Source: an uncultured Oscillospiraceae bacterium (GTDB taxonomy: Bacteria; Bacillota; Clostridia; Oscillospirales; Acutalibacteraceae). From it: a stretch of 63,284 bases of DNA. The notes under the pieces were generated by a model. The model did no database searches. It was not told the DNA's origin and saw only the letters and a list, made by a program, of their open reading frames with translations. Shown here piece by piece: positions 26,377 to 37,100 of this stretch. The DNA lies in the NCBI GenBank assembly GCA_900552265.1, contig URZE01000008.1, positions 1 through 63,284 of the forward strand. Direction: 5' to 3'. Made by a program: the position numbers and the translations under genes. Position 1 is the stretch's first letter. The number at the start of each line of letters is the position of its first letter.

Positions 26377-27468
26377 ATGGAAAAGAGGCCGTCAATTTCC
26401 GTCGGACAAGTATTTTCGATGTTATTCATAAGTCGTATGGTAGTGAGTATGACGTACGGTACACTTCTTATAGGTGATTCGGAAATATGGGATCATATTG
26501 TTTCGGCACCTGTAGCATTTTTAATTACTTTTTTACTTATTTTACCTATTTATAAGCTTTTTTGCATGGATAAAAAAATGAATTTAATGGATAACGCTCG
26601 AGAGCTTATGGGGAGAATCGGTTGGGTTTTTATAATTTTTTATATTATATATTATCTGTTAATAAGTTTTCATACTTTGGCAATATTTAATAATTTTATC
26701 ATAAATACAGTTAATCCTCCGATTTCTTTACCACTTTTGTCTGTGATATTGCTTGTCTCATCGTGCTATGGGGCATATAAAGGCGTGGAGGCTCTTGTCA
26801 GAACTGCTGGTTTTATATTTATGGCTACATTACTTTCGGTAGTATTTTTGGGTGCTTCACTTTTTTCAAGTGTGGAAGCGATAAATTTTATTCCTCTTTT
26901 TTATAACGGTTCAGAATCTTTTTTTGAAGGATTGGAATACATGATTTCTCAAAGTGCGTGTATACCTGCTTTGGCAGTGTTGTTTCCGTTGGCTAAAGGG
27001 AACCATAAAAGAGGTATAATATGGTGGAATTCAGGAGTTTATACAGTATTTGTAATAATTATAATACTCATTACCGGAACTATGGGAGATTTTGCATCTA
27101 CACAACTTTTTCCGGTTTATACTGCAGCAGGAATCGGAAAATTTGGTTCTTTTAGACACCTTGATGTAGTGTATTTAGGAATATGGATGTCTGGTATATT
27201 TTTAAAACTTTCCCTGTTCTTACTTTTAGCAGGAGAAGGAATAAAAAATATAATGGGAGAAAAGTACAGAAAAATTTCTATAATTGTTTTTGGTGCTCTG
27301 ATGGCTGTTTTTCCAATGTTTTATGAAAATTTTTCCATTCTTCGAGAACCATTTGTTACAGGATTTTTGCTTGTATATCTTTTGATTTTGACAATAGTTA
27401 TACCTATAGTACTCATAATATTGAAAAAAATACCACCTAAAAAGGAGAAAATAAGAATTGAAAATTAA
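26377..27468 (+). CDS. spore germination permease GerB family
   Basis: This 363-residue protein has about ten membrane helices and belongs to the APC-related GerAB/GerKB permease family, which binds the germinant in the spore membrane. The opening KRPSISVGQVFSMLFISRM and the segment SCYGAYKGVEALVRTA near residue 130 are typical of the family. ATG start 26377 follows GGAAGG. It overlaps the following gerC gene by 11 bases. Confidence 0.94.
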   Translation: MEKRPSISVGQVFSMLFISRMVVSMTYGTLLIGDSEIWDHIVSAPVAFLITFLLILPIYKLFCMDKKMNLMDNARELMGRIGWVFIIFYIIYYLLISFHTLAIFNNFIINTVNPPISLPLLSVILLVSSCYGAYKGVEALVRTAGFIFMATLLSVVFLGASLFSSVEAINFIPLFYNGSESFFEGLEYMISQSACIPALAVLFPLAKGNHKRGIIWWNSGVYTVFVIIIILITGTMGDFASTQLFPVYTAAGIGKFGSFRHLDVVYLGIWMSGIFLKLSLFLLLAGEGIKNIMGEKYRKISIIVFGALMAVFPMFYENFSILREPFVTGFLLVYLLILTIVIPIVLIILKKIPPKKEKIRIEN

Positions 27469-28558
27469 AAAACTCTTAATAATATTTTTTCCGCTAATAT
27501 TTTTATTGCTTACGGCTTGCAGTGAACAACAGCAAATTCACCAAAAGCTCATAGTTCAAGGAATAGCTATAGATTATGTAGAAAATAAATATGCCCTGAC
27601 TGTTCAAGCTTTGGATTTTCAAAATCCTGCCGGAGAGGAAGAACCGAATGTAAAGACTTTGAAAATATCAGGAAATTCCTTGGTAGAAGCACTGGAAAGC
27701 ATTTCAAAACAAACGAATTTAGAACCTGTTTATTCTCAAAATCTTGTAGTTATAATTGGAGAAGAGATTGCGAAGATGGGTATAGACCGTTTTATGGATT
27801 TCTTCGTACGTCATTATGAAACTCGTCCGAAAGTTAAAGTTTGTGTTACTAAAGGAAGTGCGTCTGAAATTTTTAAATGTAAATCAGGCGGTAAACCGAT
27901 TAAGTCTAAGAACATACATGATCTTATTCCTGAAAATTTAAATTCTGATATTCTTCATTTTGTGGCAAATTTAAAAAGTAATATATCAGACTCATATGCG
28001 GCGTGGTTGGACGTAGATTCAAGTGTAGATGAACCGGAAGTTTGTTTGAAAGGTGTAGCCTTATTTAAAAAAGATGTTCTTAAAGACTATCTTTATGGCG
28101 ATGAGGCTATGGGATTTATGCTTTTAAAAGGTGTTTCAGATTTTGGTGCATGTAGTGTATCTGTAGACTCTTCTCAGGATGTTACATGTTCCATTAACGA
28201 AATTCATCCAAGCATTGAATCAGATTTTAGTACTGAGTTTCCGAATTTTACAGTAAATCTCCAAGGAAGTATTTCTGTTTTTGCTTTTGATAAAAAATTT
28301 GACGCATATTTTGATGAAAACATAAAAATTTTAATAAGAAATAGATTTTCAGAAAAATTAATAAATATATGTACCCAGTGTATAAGAAAATGTATTTCTA
28401 TGGGAGCGGATTTTTTTGATTGGGGGAGAGTTTTGAAAAACTGTAATCCTCATGAATTCCGAAGGATTGAAAATAGTTGGAATGAATATATTCAGAAATG
28501 TAACTATAAAATTTGTCCTGAGATCAATGTAACAATTACAGGAAAAGAAATTTTATAA
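27458..28558 (+). CDS. Ger(x)C family germination lipoprotein
   Basis: This 366-residue protein is the C subunit of the germinant receptor. A signal peptide ends in the lipobox LLTAC (cysteine near residue 21), followed by the family start VQGIAIDYVENKYALTVQALDF. The C-terminal domain ends with the pattern FFDWGRVLKNCNPHEFRRIENSWNE (split here for brevity: WGRVLK, NPHEF, WNE), characteristic of Ger(x)C. TTG start 27458 after AAAGGAG, inside the end of gerB. The A-B-C order and overlaps show a single operon, expected to be expressed in the forespore. Confidence 0.94.
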   Translation: MKIKKLLIIFFPLIFLLLTACSEQQQIHQKLIVQGIAIDYVENKYALTVQALDFQNPAGEEEPNVKTLKISGNSLVEALESISKQTNLEPVYSQNLVVIIGEEIAKMGIDRFMDFFVRHYETRPKVKVCVTKGSASEIFKCKSGGKPIKSKNIHDLIPENLNSDILHFVANLKSNISDSYAAWLDVDSSVDEPEVCLKGVALFKKDVLKDYLYGDEAMGFMLLKGVSDFGACSVSVDSSQDVTCSINEIHPSIESDFSTEFPNFTVNLQGSISVFAFDKKFDAYFDENIKILIRNRFSEKLINICTQCIRKCISMGADFFDWGRVLKNCNPHEFRRIENSWNEYIQKCNYKICPEINVTITGKEIL

Positions 28559-28593
28559 TAAAATATACTAAATGTATATCGCATAAAATCTCT

Positions 28594-29817
28594 TTATAAC
28601 AGATTATCTTCTTCGAATAATTTGTTGTGAATAGCATTGAGAGCGGTGTGCGTGTTATTTTGTTCAACTATTATGGAAACTCTACCTGTGTTACAGGCAA
28701 CCATCTCTATATTAATTTCTGTTTCAGACAAAGCTTCAAATATAATAGATGCTATGTTTATGTTTATATTTTCTTCAAGATTTATGACTGATATTTTTGA
28801 TTTGTTTTTTTCGTAGTAAATTTGATTTTCGGAATCATCATTAAAAAATTTTTCCAAGATTCTGAGAGATTCACTCAGCTGATTTTCAAAAACAGTAAAT
28901 ACAAAATTTTGTTTTGATGATGGTCCGATAGGAATTAAAAGGTTATCTATTGTAATTCCGCATGCTTTTAGTTCAGGTATAATTTTTTCATTGAATAAAC
29001 AGTGGTCGAAAAAATTGCTTATTGTTATTTTTACAAGATTATTTAGTGATGATATACCTACGATGCAGTGACTTGATTTTTTAGGAATATTTTTTACTAT
29101 TGTTCCGGGAATGTTATCAGACATGCTCGAAAGTACTTCAACTTCGACATTATATTTTTGTGCGGTTGAAATTGAACGATCATTAAGCACTTGAGCTCCG
29201 TATTTTGAAAGTTCAAACATTTCGTAATAAGATATGGTTTTTAATTTTTTTGCTCCTGATACTATTCTTGGATCAGCAGTATATACTCCGTCTACGTCCG
29301 TATAAATTTTGCATAAATCTGCATTTAAAGCGGCTGCAACTGCAACTGCACTGGTATCTGAACCGCCTCTTCCAAGAGTTGTTATGTCTCCGATTTTATC
29401 GATTCCCTGAAACCCTGATATAATTACTATATTTTTTTTAGCTAATTCTTTTTTTATTCTATCCGTGGTTATATCTGTTATTTGCGCATTGCCATGATAA
29501 GAATCCGTATTAAACCCAGCTTGCCATCCGGTTAAGGAGATAGCAGGGAATCCGATTTTTGATATCGCCATTGCGAGGAGAGAAGCAGACATTTGTTCTC
29601 CGGCGGACAAAAAAGCATCCATTTCTCTCAGAGGTGGGGTGCTATTTACTTCGTATGCACTTTCAAGAAGATGGTCTGTTGTGTCTCCCTGTGCCGAAAC
29701 CACTACAACCACATCATTATTTTTTGAATACATGTCGGTTACTTTTTTTGCTACATTAAATAAATGATGAGCATCTGCTACGGAGCTCCCTCCGAATTTC
29801 TGAACTATAAGGCTCAT
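28594..29817 (-). CDS. lysC: aspartate kinase
   Basis: This 407-residue enzyme phosphorylates aspartate, the first step toward lysine, diaminopimelate, threonine and methionine. The N-terminal kinase domain begins VQKFGGSSVAD and contains SLTGWQAG, GRGGSDTSAVAVAAAL and YTDVDGVYTADPRIV. Two C-terminal ACT domains (from about residue 265) include ISVINLEEN and the ending GRVSIIVEQNNTHTALNAIH, which sense end product. ATG start after GAGGCTG. The gene is single, with no obvious lysine riboswitch or T-box in the 108 bases before it. Diaminopimelate is needed for peptidoglycan and, via dipicolinate, for spores. Confidence 0.95.
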   Translation of the reverse strand: MSLIVQKFGGSSVADAHHLFNVAKKVTDMYSKNNDVVVVVSAQGDTTDHLLESAYEVNSTPPLREMDAFLSAGEQMSASLLAMAISKIGFPAISLTGWQAGFNTDSYHGNAQITDITTDRIKKELAKKNIVIISGFQGIDKIGDITTLGRGGSDTSAVAVAAALNADLCKIYTDVDGVYTADPRIVSGAKKLKTISYYEMFELSKYGAQVLNDRSISTAQKYNVEVEVLSSMSDNIPGTIVKNIPKKSSHCIVGISSLNNLVKITISNFFDHCLFNEKIIPELKACGITIDNLLIPIGPSSKQNFVFTVFENQLSESLRILEKFFNDDSENQIYYEKNKSKISVINLEENININIASIIFEALSETEINIEMVACNTGRVSIIVEQNNTHTALNAIHNKLFEEDNLL

Positions 29818-29925
29818 GGAGAAAATCAGCCTCCTAAAAATTGTTTTGTGTAAAAGTTTATATGTTGTAATTTATGCAAATTAAAATCATAATGCTAAAA
29901 AATTATTAACTTTAAATTTTAGTTA

Positions 29926-32205
29926 TTATTCCGAACGTGATTGCAAAGCTCGATTTTGAGATTCTTCAGAATTTTGAAAATTATTTAATTCCGAATCTTC
30001 TGTAGTTGAATTGTCATCGGTATCAGAATTATCATTGGAGAACGAACTGTTTTCTGATGAAGCACCGGAGTGTGCCGTGCAAGATCCCGGCATATTACTG
30101 CTTAGGTAGTACCCTGTTGCACTTGGGCAACCCGAATTTGCCAAATTTCCTGAAGCTTTACAATATGTGGCGCTAACGACATCTTTGTCGTAGTTATAAT
30201 CAATATTTGGTTTTCCCTCGAGGTACTTAGTCATTATATTTTTCCAAATTTTTATAGCGGAAGCGGTTTCGTGAATACGCTTGGGGTTGTCATAACCAGT
30301 CCAAATTCCTGCTACCGCATACGGACTCATTCCAATAAACCAACTGTCATAATCGTCATTTGTGGTACCGGTTTTTCCAATAATATTCCATCCAGATATA
30401 TCAGCTGCACGACCGGTTCCTTCCGGACCGATGATTACATTTCTCAAGAGACGATTCATTATTGTTGCAGTGGAAGAAGCTACCGCTTGGGTTGATATAT
30501 TGTCTCTGTTGTCCAGTATTACTTTACCGTTTCTGTCAGTTACATAAAAATAAGTGTAGGGTCTGTTGAATTTTCCACCATTACCGAATATTTGGAATGC
30601 AGCAGTAATTTCTCGAGGAGTTACTCCGTAATGAGTACCACCTGTGGCCAATGCAGCTAAAGATTTAGCGTCACTACTGTCAAGACTGTTCATTTCGAGT
30701 TTCTTTGTTAAGAATTCATAACTCTTGAAAGGAGTTAATAATTTTACCATTTGTGCAGCAGGAGCGTTTGCCGATTTTTCTATAGCCCATTGAAGCGTAA
30801 CTTTTCCTTTGTAACTTTTGTACCAGTTTTCGGGCCAATTTTTAATTGTATTGTTACCGTCTTTGTCTATTTTAAGGGGCTCATCGGGAATTAATGAAGA
30901 GTAATTGTAAATTCCCAAATCTATAACCGGAGTGTACGCAGCAAGAGGTTTTATTGTAGAACCTGGTTGTCTTTTTGCTACGTTTGCTCTATCATAGAGG
31001 AGATTTCCGGTTTTTTGTTTTCTTGAACCGAGTGTTGCTAAAATTCTTCCATTGAAATCCATCATAGTGTATCCGAGTTCCAAGTTTTGATCTTTGGGCA
31101 TCACGGAAGAGTCTTTTAAAGTGCTCTCGGCTATTGATTGAGCCTTAGTATCCATTGCGCAATAAATTTTAAGCCCCTGAGTATAGATCATATCTTCAGC
31201 GGTTGATTTTCCAATATGATATTTTTCGCACAAATCGTTAGTGATATCCCGTATAAGCGTTTCTACATACCAATTTCTTACAGATGAAGAACTGTTGTTT
31301 TTATCGGAATCATTGTTTTCACTAAATACCATATTGTCCGATTCTTTGAGAGCTTCTTCGTATTCTTGTTTTGAAATTTTTCCTTGTTCTACCATTTCTT
31401 TCAAAACGGTTTCTCTGCGAATTTTGTTGTTCTCAGGATGATATATCGGATTGTAAGCGGTTGGATTTTGCGTTATTCCCGCAATTGCAGCACACTGAGC
31501 CAAAGAACATTCCTGAATATTTTTGTTAAAATATAAATTAGCTGCGGCCTGAACGCCTCTGCTTCCGCCTCCGAAGTTTACTTTATTCATGTATGATTCC
31601 AGAAGCATATCTTTAGAATATGTTTTTTCGAGTTCTATTGCTCTGAAAATTTCACGTAGTTTGCGTGTAATATTTACTTGATTGTCTTCTGTTACGTTTT
31701 TTACAAGCTGTTGAGTAAGAGTTGAACCACCGTAACTTTTAATGCCTCTCACAAAGTTGAGCATTGCACCGGTTGTTCGTATCCAATCGACGCCGTGATG
31801 TTCATAAAATCTTTTATCTTCGATTGCGATTATAGCATTTTTCATATTAAGAGGTATGTCCTGGAAATCCACCCATACACGATTTTCAAGATTGTAAACT
31901 TTCTGATATTCTTGCGGAATTCCATTTTCATCATTTACATAAATAAAACTTGTAAGAGCCATTTTTGAAGCATTTATGTCAAGAGCGATATCATTTTCAA
32001 GTATAGCCGATCTATAAATTATAAGTGAAATCAGTACAAAAAATCCTGTAAGTATGCTAACTGTAGTTATGCTTAGAAAAAATCTTCCCAAAATTCTTAA
32101 TATTGAAGATATGCGACGTTTGTTAATATTTTTTTGTTTTTTTTTGAATGAAATTTTATTGTTTTTAAAGGAATTTCCATATTTGCTTATATCGGTTTTA
32201 CGCAT
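29926..32205 (-). CDS. class A penicillin-binding protein (bifunctional PBP1A-type)
   Basis: This 759-residue protein polymerises and crosslinks peptidoglycan. An N-terminal basic region is followed by one membrane helix (about residues 40-65), then the glycosyltransferase 51 domain with IEDKRFYEHHGVDW, GGSTLTQQLVKN and RKLREIFRAIELEKTYSK. The transpeptidase domain has STIK (the active-site Ser in RQPGSTIKPL), SAN and KTGTT motifs. The last 60 residues are a Ser/Asp/Asn-rich acidic tail. I start at ATG 32205 with AGGGAG eight bases upstream; an earlier in-frame start adds 15 residues without a good site. Neighbours are also envelope genes. Confidence 0.95.
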   Translation of the reverse strand: MRKTDISKYGNSFKNNKISFKKKQKNINKRRISSILRILGRFFLSITTVSILTGFFVLISLIIYRSAILENDIALDINASKMALTSFIYVNDENGIPQEYQKVYNLENRVWVDFQDIPLNMKNAIIAIEDKRFYEHHGVDWIRTTGAMLNFVRGIKSYGGSTLTQQLVKNVTEDNQVNITRKLREIFRAIELEKTYSKDMLLESYMNKVNFGGGSRGVQAAANLYFNKNIQECSLAQCAAIAGITQNPTAYNPIYHPENNKIRRETVLKEMVEQGKISKQEYEEALKESDNMVFSENNDSDKNNSSSSVRNWYVETLIRDITNDLCEKYHIGKSTAEDMIYTQGLKIYCAMDTKAQSIAESTLKDSSVMPKDQNLELGYTMMDFNGRILATLGSRKQKTGNLLYDRANVAKRQPGSTIKPLAAYTPVIDLGIYNYSSLIPDEPLKIDKDGNNTIKNWPENWYKSYKGKVTLQWAIEKSANAPAAQMVKLLTPFKSYEFLTKKLEMNSLDSSDAKSLAALATGGTHYGVTPREITAAFQIFGNGGKFNRPYTYFYVTDRNGKVILDNRDNISTQAVASSTATIMNRLLRNVIIGPEGTGRAADISGWNIIGKTGTTNDDYDSWFIGMSPYAVAGIWTGYDNPKRIHETASAIKIWKNIMTKYLEGKPNIDYNYDKDVVSATYCKASGNLANSGCPSATGYYLSSNMPGSCTAHSGASSENSSFSNDNSDTDDNSTTEDSELNNFQNSEESQNRALQSRSE

Positions 32206-32259
32206 GTTAAACTCCCTATCTCTTTGATTTGTTAAAAAATAAGGTAACAACCAGAGATA

Positions 32260-32289
32260 AGGATATCACAAAAAGTATGATACAGTCAA
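32260..32289 (-). promoter_or_regulatory. candidate SigA promoter of the PBP gene
   Basis: On the minus strand TTGACT (32289-32284) is followed after 18 bases by TATCCT (32265-32260), about 55 bases before the PBP start. The -10 element is a weak match. Confidence 0.4.
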
Positions 32290-32357
32290 TAATTTGACTT
32301 TTTGTGTTAATGTTGCATGTTATAATTACTAAAAGATATATTGACGTTTAGTGAATT

Positions 32358-33578
32358 TTATGTTAATCGTTCTACTGCAGTAAATACTTTTGATATTTCA
32401 TACCAAGTTGCATAATCTACTGTTCCCGTTGGAGAAAGCCCGAATATTTCTTGAAATTTTTTAACAGAGTCTACAGTGTTTTGTCCGAATACACCATCCA
32501 CGGCAACTTTATTTATAAGAGGATAGTTGTTACTTATTGAATTCAGTTGACGCTGAATTATGCGAACAGATTCACCTGTGGAACCTGATTCAAGAGCTGT
32601 TCCAGGAAAAGATACGGGTACTCCCGTAACTTGAGTGGCAGAATCCAAATAAATTTCGGTTCCGTAATAACTTCTCAAAATGTCTATATATCCGGTACCA
32701 TTTTCTGCTAAGTATTTTGAACCCCATTGTGAAAGCCATTCCGGACACGTTACATTTTTTCCGTCACAGTATTGAGTAAATAAAGGTTGTTTTATATTTG
32801 GTTTGGTTATGTAATTTGTAAATATATCATCTACGACTCTTGAAATTTCTTGAAAAATATTTCTCTGATAAACAAATTTTTGATCATATGCAGTAGAGGA
32901 GGTAACGGTAAAATTTTTACCACGGCTTCTGTACCATTCCGTGTACACACGATTGAGAGTAAATGATATTATTGCAAGTACGTTTGCTTTTATGGATTCT
33001 TCAGGCCAGGTTGCGTATATTTCGCAGCTGGCAACATTTTTTATGTAGTCTTTATAAGGAATCCAGTAGTCAGGAGCTGAAGTATCGTTGGGAACACCGT
33101 CATGAACTACTATATATTCGGGTACTACTACATCTTGCAAAACAACAAATCCGCTTGAGCGAGGCAATTCTTTTACGGCATCTTCGGCAATCTTGGGAGG
33201 ATATTCTCCGTAAAGTGTATGAGCGGGAATATAAAAATCCTGATTTGTAATTTCATTTAGAGGTTTTTTCATAAAAATATTTTGTTCTGCTATAACGTCT
33301 GGTAAAATTTGAACATTTTGTATTGTAACTGTGTCAAATTCAGGATTTGTAACTGTAATGTTGTATTCACTGTAGGGCATGGGGGAGTTGGGCTCGAGAG
33401 AGTATTCAGTTGGCGGAGCTTCCAATACAACGGTATCTGATTGACCTGATTCATTTGTTATAAGTTCTTCTATTGTTTTTTCTGGTTGGTCTGATTTTGA
33501 TATCGTTACTGTGGAATTAGGTGCAGGTTTTCCTATTGTATCGTTAAATACGCTGATTATGAGCCTTCCTGTACTCAT
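32358..33578 (-). CDS. SpoIID-domain protein with peptidoglycan-binding domain
   Basis: This protein of about 406 residues has three parts. Residues 1-95 look like a transthyretin/carboxypeptidase-regulatory beta sandwich. Residues about 155-310 match the SpoIID/LytB fold: YIKNVASCEIYATWPEESIK mirrors the family YlkGVvaaEMpasWpleaLK with the catalytic Glu kept, and LSQWGSKYLAENG corresponds to the family LSQWGA...G region. Residues about 335-400 are a peptidoglycan-binding_1 domain (VRIIQRQLN...VDGVFGQNTVDSVKKFQ). SpoIID enzymes remove denuded glycan stem parts during engulfment or sporulation. No signal peptide is visible. I start at ATG 33578 with GGAG 12 bases upstream; ATG 33596 is possible. 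Confidence 0.85.
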   Translation of the reverse strand: MSTGRLIISVFNDTIGKPAPNSTVTISKSDQPEKTIEELITNESGQSDTVVLEAPPTEYSLEPNSPMPYSEYNITVTNPEFDTVTIQNVQILPDVIAEQNIFMKKPLNEITNQDFYIPAHTLYGEYPPKIAEDAVKELPRSSGFVVLQDVVVPEYIVVHDGVPNDTSAPDYWIPYKDYIKNVASCEIYATWPEESIKANVLAIISFTLNRVYTEWYRSRGKNFTVTSSTAYDQKFVYQRNIFQEISRVVDDIFTNYITKPNIKQPLFTQYCDGKNVTCPEWLSQWGSKYLAENGTGYIDILRSYYGTEIYLDSATQVTGVPVSFPGTALESGSTGESVRIIQRQLNSISNNYPLINKVAVDGVFGQNTVDSVKKFQEIFGLSPTGTVDYATWYEISKVFTAVERLT

Positions 33579-33660
33579 TGATTGTTCACGCTCCATAAAA
33601 ATTCATTTTACTTCAACTTTATGAAACAATTCAGATAAAAATTCCGTTTGAGTATTAATT

Positions 33661-34119
33661 TTAATCATAATCTCTTATTACTAAACCGTTATTTTCAAAA
33701 AGGAAGCACCAATATTTTCCATCTGTTCCTTTTCCAAGACAAATTTTACAAGTATTTGGATTTTTTCGTGCCTGTTCGGGAAAGTGATCAATTTTTTTAT
33801 ATTCATCATAAAAATATTCGAATACTATTATTGGTAATACCAGCATTTTGTAAAGTTGACGTTCTATAGTTGCACTTTCGGAGTTTTTTGTATATTTAGA
33901 TTTTCCGTCTACTATTTCTGTCAATCTTTCAATCATAAAATTTATGATTGACACCGCTCCTCTATCGCTATATTGTTTTCGTATGTATTCAAGTTGAATA
34001 AGCCAAGGTTTGAAGTGTTCAGGTGTTATTTCGTAGGCTTTTAAGTGTGAAATTGCAAAATTTATTAAAATGTATCCAATAGCGGCTACTTTAAAAAATT
34101 TTTTCACTAAGTTTGACAT
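33661..34119 (-). CDS. unknown protein with N-terminal hydrophobic segment
   Basis: I do not recognise this 152-residue protein. Residues 5-25 are hydrophobic (FFKVAAIGYILINFAIS) and could be a signal anchor. A helical middle follows, and the C-terminal 35 residues contain NTCKICLGKGTDGKYWC, a CxxC-type pair followed by a third cysteine that could bind a metal or form a disulfide. The ATG at 34119 has a perfect GGAGGT seven bases upstream, so it is strongly translated. It follows the giant surface protein gene on the minus strand after a hairpin and precedes the SpoIID-domain gene. Confidence 0.75.
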   Translation of the reverse strand: MSNLVKKFFKVAAIGYILINFAISHLKAYEITPEHFKPWLIQLEYIRKQYSDRGAVSIINFMIERLTEIVDGKSKYTKNSESATIERQLYKMLVLPIIVFEYFYDEYKKIDHFPEQARKNPNTCKICLGKGTDGKYWCFLFENNGLVIRDYD

Positions 34120-34159
34120 AATTATTACCTCCAAAAAAATTTAAAAATAAATCAAATCA

Positions 34160-34181
34160 GGCAAGCTTATACAAACTTGCC
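34160..34181 (-). terminator. hairpin after the giant surface protein gene
   Basis: GGCAAG (34160-34165) pairs with CTTGCC (34176-34181), with a T-rich stretch after it on the minus strand. It is 10 bases beyond the giant gene stop and probably ends or attenuates its transcript before the next gene. Confidence 0.55.
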
Positions 34182-34191
34182 CGAACAACGA

Positions 34192-37100
34192 TTATTTAGT
34201 ATTTTGTTGTTTGTTTTTTTCTTCTTCTTCGTTATTTTTTCTTTGACTCATGCGAAGAATAATCCATATTAAAACAAAGCCTACTACGAGTATCAATATA
34301 ACTGAAATAAATTCATGGTCAACCGCCCAGTCATAGGCTTTTGTGAAGTCTACATTGTTTATGCCTAAATTTTTATCTGCCGAAGATGATGAGTCTGAGG
34401 TGTTATCGGAAATTTGAGTACTATCTCCCGAAGAAGTATCGGTTGATGAATTGTTGTTTTCTGAATTTTCAGAATTGTCCATAAGGTCTCCCAGCTGAGA
34501 CACAAGTCCTTCACCTAACAGAGATTTAAGTTCTTCTTCATTTTCAACTAAATCTGAAACTGCAATTTGCACGTCAGAGGGATTTTCAGAGTAATTGGGG
34601 ATTTTTTTCGCTGCAATTCCGAACATACTGAACGAGGAAGTTTGAAACTGTGCTGTGTCTCCAACTATATTGACATCCAAGTATTCCATGCTGCCACTCT
34701 TTTTTTCATGAGCAACTACGATATTTTTGTATTCTGTCAAATCTGGAATAGGCATATTTACGGAGACTTTTTGTCCATAAGGAACTTCGTATTCCTGGTT
34801 GTTTAGTACGTTTATGAGTTGTATTTCATAAAGAGAGAGCAATGAACGCCTGTCCACTTTTGTTGCAAAAGCTTCCATTTTTTCTTTATCTTCATTTAAA
34901 GATGTTACGATAAGCTTAATATTCCAGTCTACTCCTACTATGCTGATTCCTTTTGAAGAATGATTGAGTTCGCCTGATTTTTTCTGAGCTTCTTTAAGTT
35001 TTGCGTTGTTGGTGACTTGAGCTTTTTCTTCGTCGCTCAGTGAATCATATGCAAGTGTAGCTTTTATAACGTCGTCGATGTCGTTTTCTGATGCTATTTC
35101 ATCCGGAATTTTTACTACATCGTCGATTGTTACTTCTTCTGGATTTTTCTTAACATTTTTTACTGTTATAACAACATCATTTTGAATATTTGTTATGTTA
35201 TACAGTCCGCCATTTTCTCCGAGTATTTTTTCGTCATTCAGCAGTACCAATGGAGACGATTGGTCATAAGCGTCCATAAGGGAAATTTTAAAATAAAAAC
35301 TTCCACTGTATTCTACATTTTGAGGTTCTGTAAAAGGTTTGTTTTTCGCTGTTTTATAAATTACTCCTTCTGTGGGTTGAAATGTTGCAATATAAGAGTT
35401 TTTGGTTATATCAATGATTTCCACTATAGTATTCTCTTTGATAGAGTGCAATGTGTAGCTTCCGTCGGCATCGGGAGAAACAGGTGTTGAAATCCCTTTA
35501 ATTGTGACAGTTGGATTAGATTTATTGTAAGCGGTATCAATGGAAAGTTTGAAATTATAATCGGAATTGTATGAGACTTCTGCTTGAGTTATTTCATTTC
35601 CATAGCCATCGAGACATTTTCCTCCTTCAACGACCCTGAACTCGATTTTACATACAGATTTTTTTACATTGAAAAGCGTCACTGTATGATTTGCATTTAT
35701 ATTTTCTATTGTGTAAATGTTGTTGGCAGAAAGAAGTTGATTTTGTGCCGAATTTATTTTATCACTTTTATCATATACTTTTAAATTTGAAATATCGTAA
35801 CCTTCTTTAGCAACGATTTTGAAGCTAAAATTCGATCCATATGGAACTTCGGAAGTATTTGTTAGTTTTTCATTTTGAAACTGATCATAGTAATCTATTC
35901 CATCAATGGAAACCAAATTTATTTTGCACATATTTGGTTGCAATCCGGATACGTATATCCTAACATTTTCGGTTATTGTAATGTGATAAACGTCACTTTC
36001 GTCTTTGTAAGGTGTCGAGCTTTTTTTATTATCTATAAACTCTACCTTTTCTCCTGAAGATAAGTACTCTGCCTGTACTTTAATGTCGGAATTCGAATGA
36101 GATTCATCTAAAGATATCCTGAATGTATATTCAGTGCCATAGTCTACTTCATTCGTTTCGTTTAAAGGTTGACTATTTTTATCTTTGTACTCTAAATGTT
36201 CGTATTTGGTGAATGATATAGTATTTTTTGCCAAAGTTATATTTTTTGCTTCGATAGTAGTATTATCAGTTATTGATACTGTATATTTTCCGTTTATAAG
36301 ACTTATTGGAATGTTATTTGCTGTAATTACTATATTACTTATATCGTAACCTTCTTCTGGAGTAACTGTAAACTGCACTTCGTCTTGATATGTTACCCAA
36401 TATTCGTTGTTGCTAGACTTCTGTAGTAAATTTGATAAAATATTATACTTTATTGCATTTTTTTTGTTTATCGAAGGTATGTTGTAGAATAGTGTGTATT
36501 GAACTTTATTTCTACTCGAATAAATAGAAATATTTTCTCTAATGTTATAGAACGTGAATTCCAAAGTATTGTTTTCATTTTTTATATCAATTTTTTCAAA
36601 GGCATCAATAAATTTTGGCATGGAGATAGGAGATTTTATACTGGTTGATTCAAAGTCATTACTTGATAAAGTTTGGTATTGATTGTCTACTCCAATTGTA
36701 ATTATTTCAGGAAGCGGTTTGTAGTATTCCTTGGATTGAAGTTTAAAAGAGAAGTTTTCTCCATAGGTCACAGTTCTTTCCAAAAATTGATCTTTATTTG
36801 AATCGGTGTAAATGTTCCCTTCGCCGTAACAACTAAATTTATATGATTTTTTATTTAAATTGGAAATAGAAATTGAAATGTTCGTTGCATATGGTTTATA
36901 CAATTTGTAACATCGATAATAATAATCCTGATCTTCTTCCGTATCTATAGTCGCTGAAGATAGTTCTATCGATTTCTTTATTCCATAGCTATCGGGATAA
37001 ATACGAATATAGGATGTAGCTTCTTTAGATAGATCATAGTATTTTTTAAACCTTACTACAAAATGATATGAGTTGTCTGAACCATCAGTTGGAGCCGAAA

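Noticed and set aside
29818..29925. Possible lysine riboswitch or T-box before the aspartate kinase
   Set aside because: The 108-base leader is too short for either and shows no conserved core such as the T-box sequence.
32290..32330. Plus-strand TG-T-TATAAT element between the PBP and SpoIID-domain genes that might start an antisense RNA
   Set aside because: The nearest TTGACT is 21 bases away and no plus-strand gene follows; AT-rich chance match is more likely.
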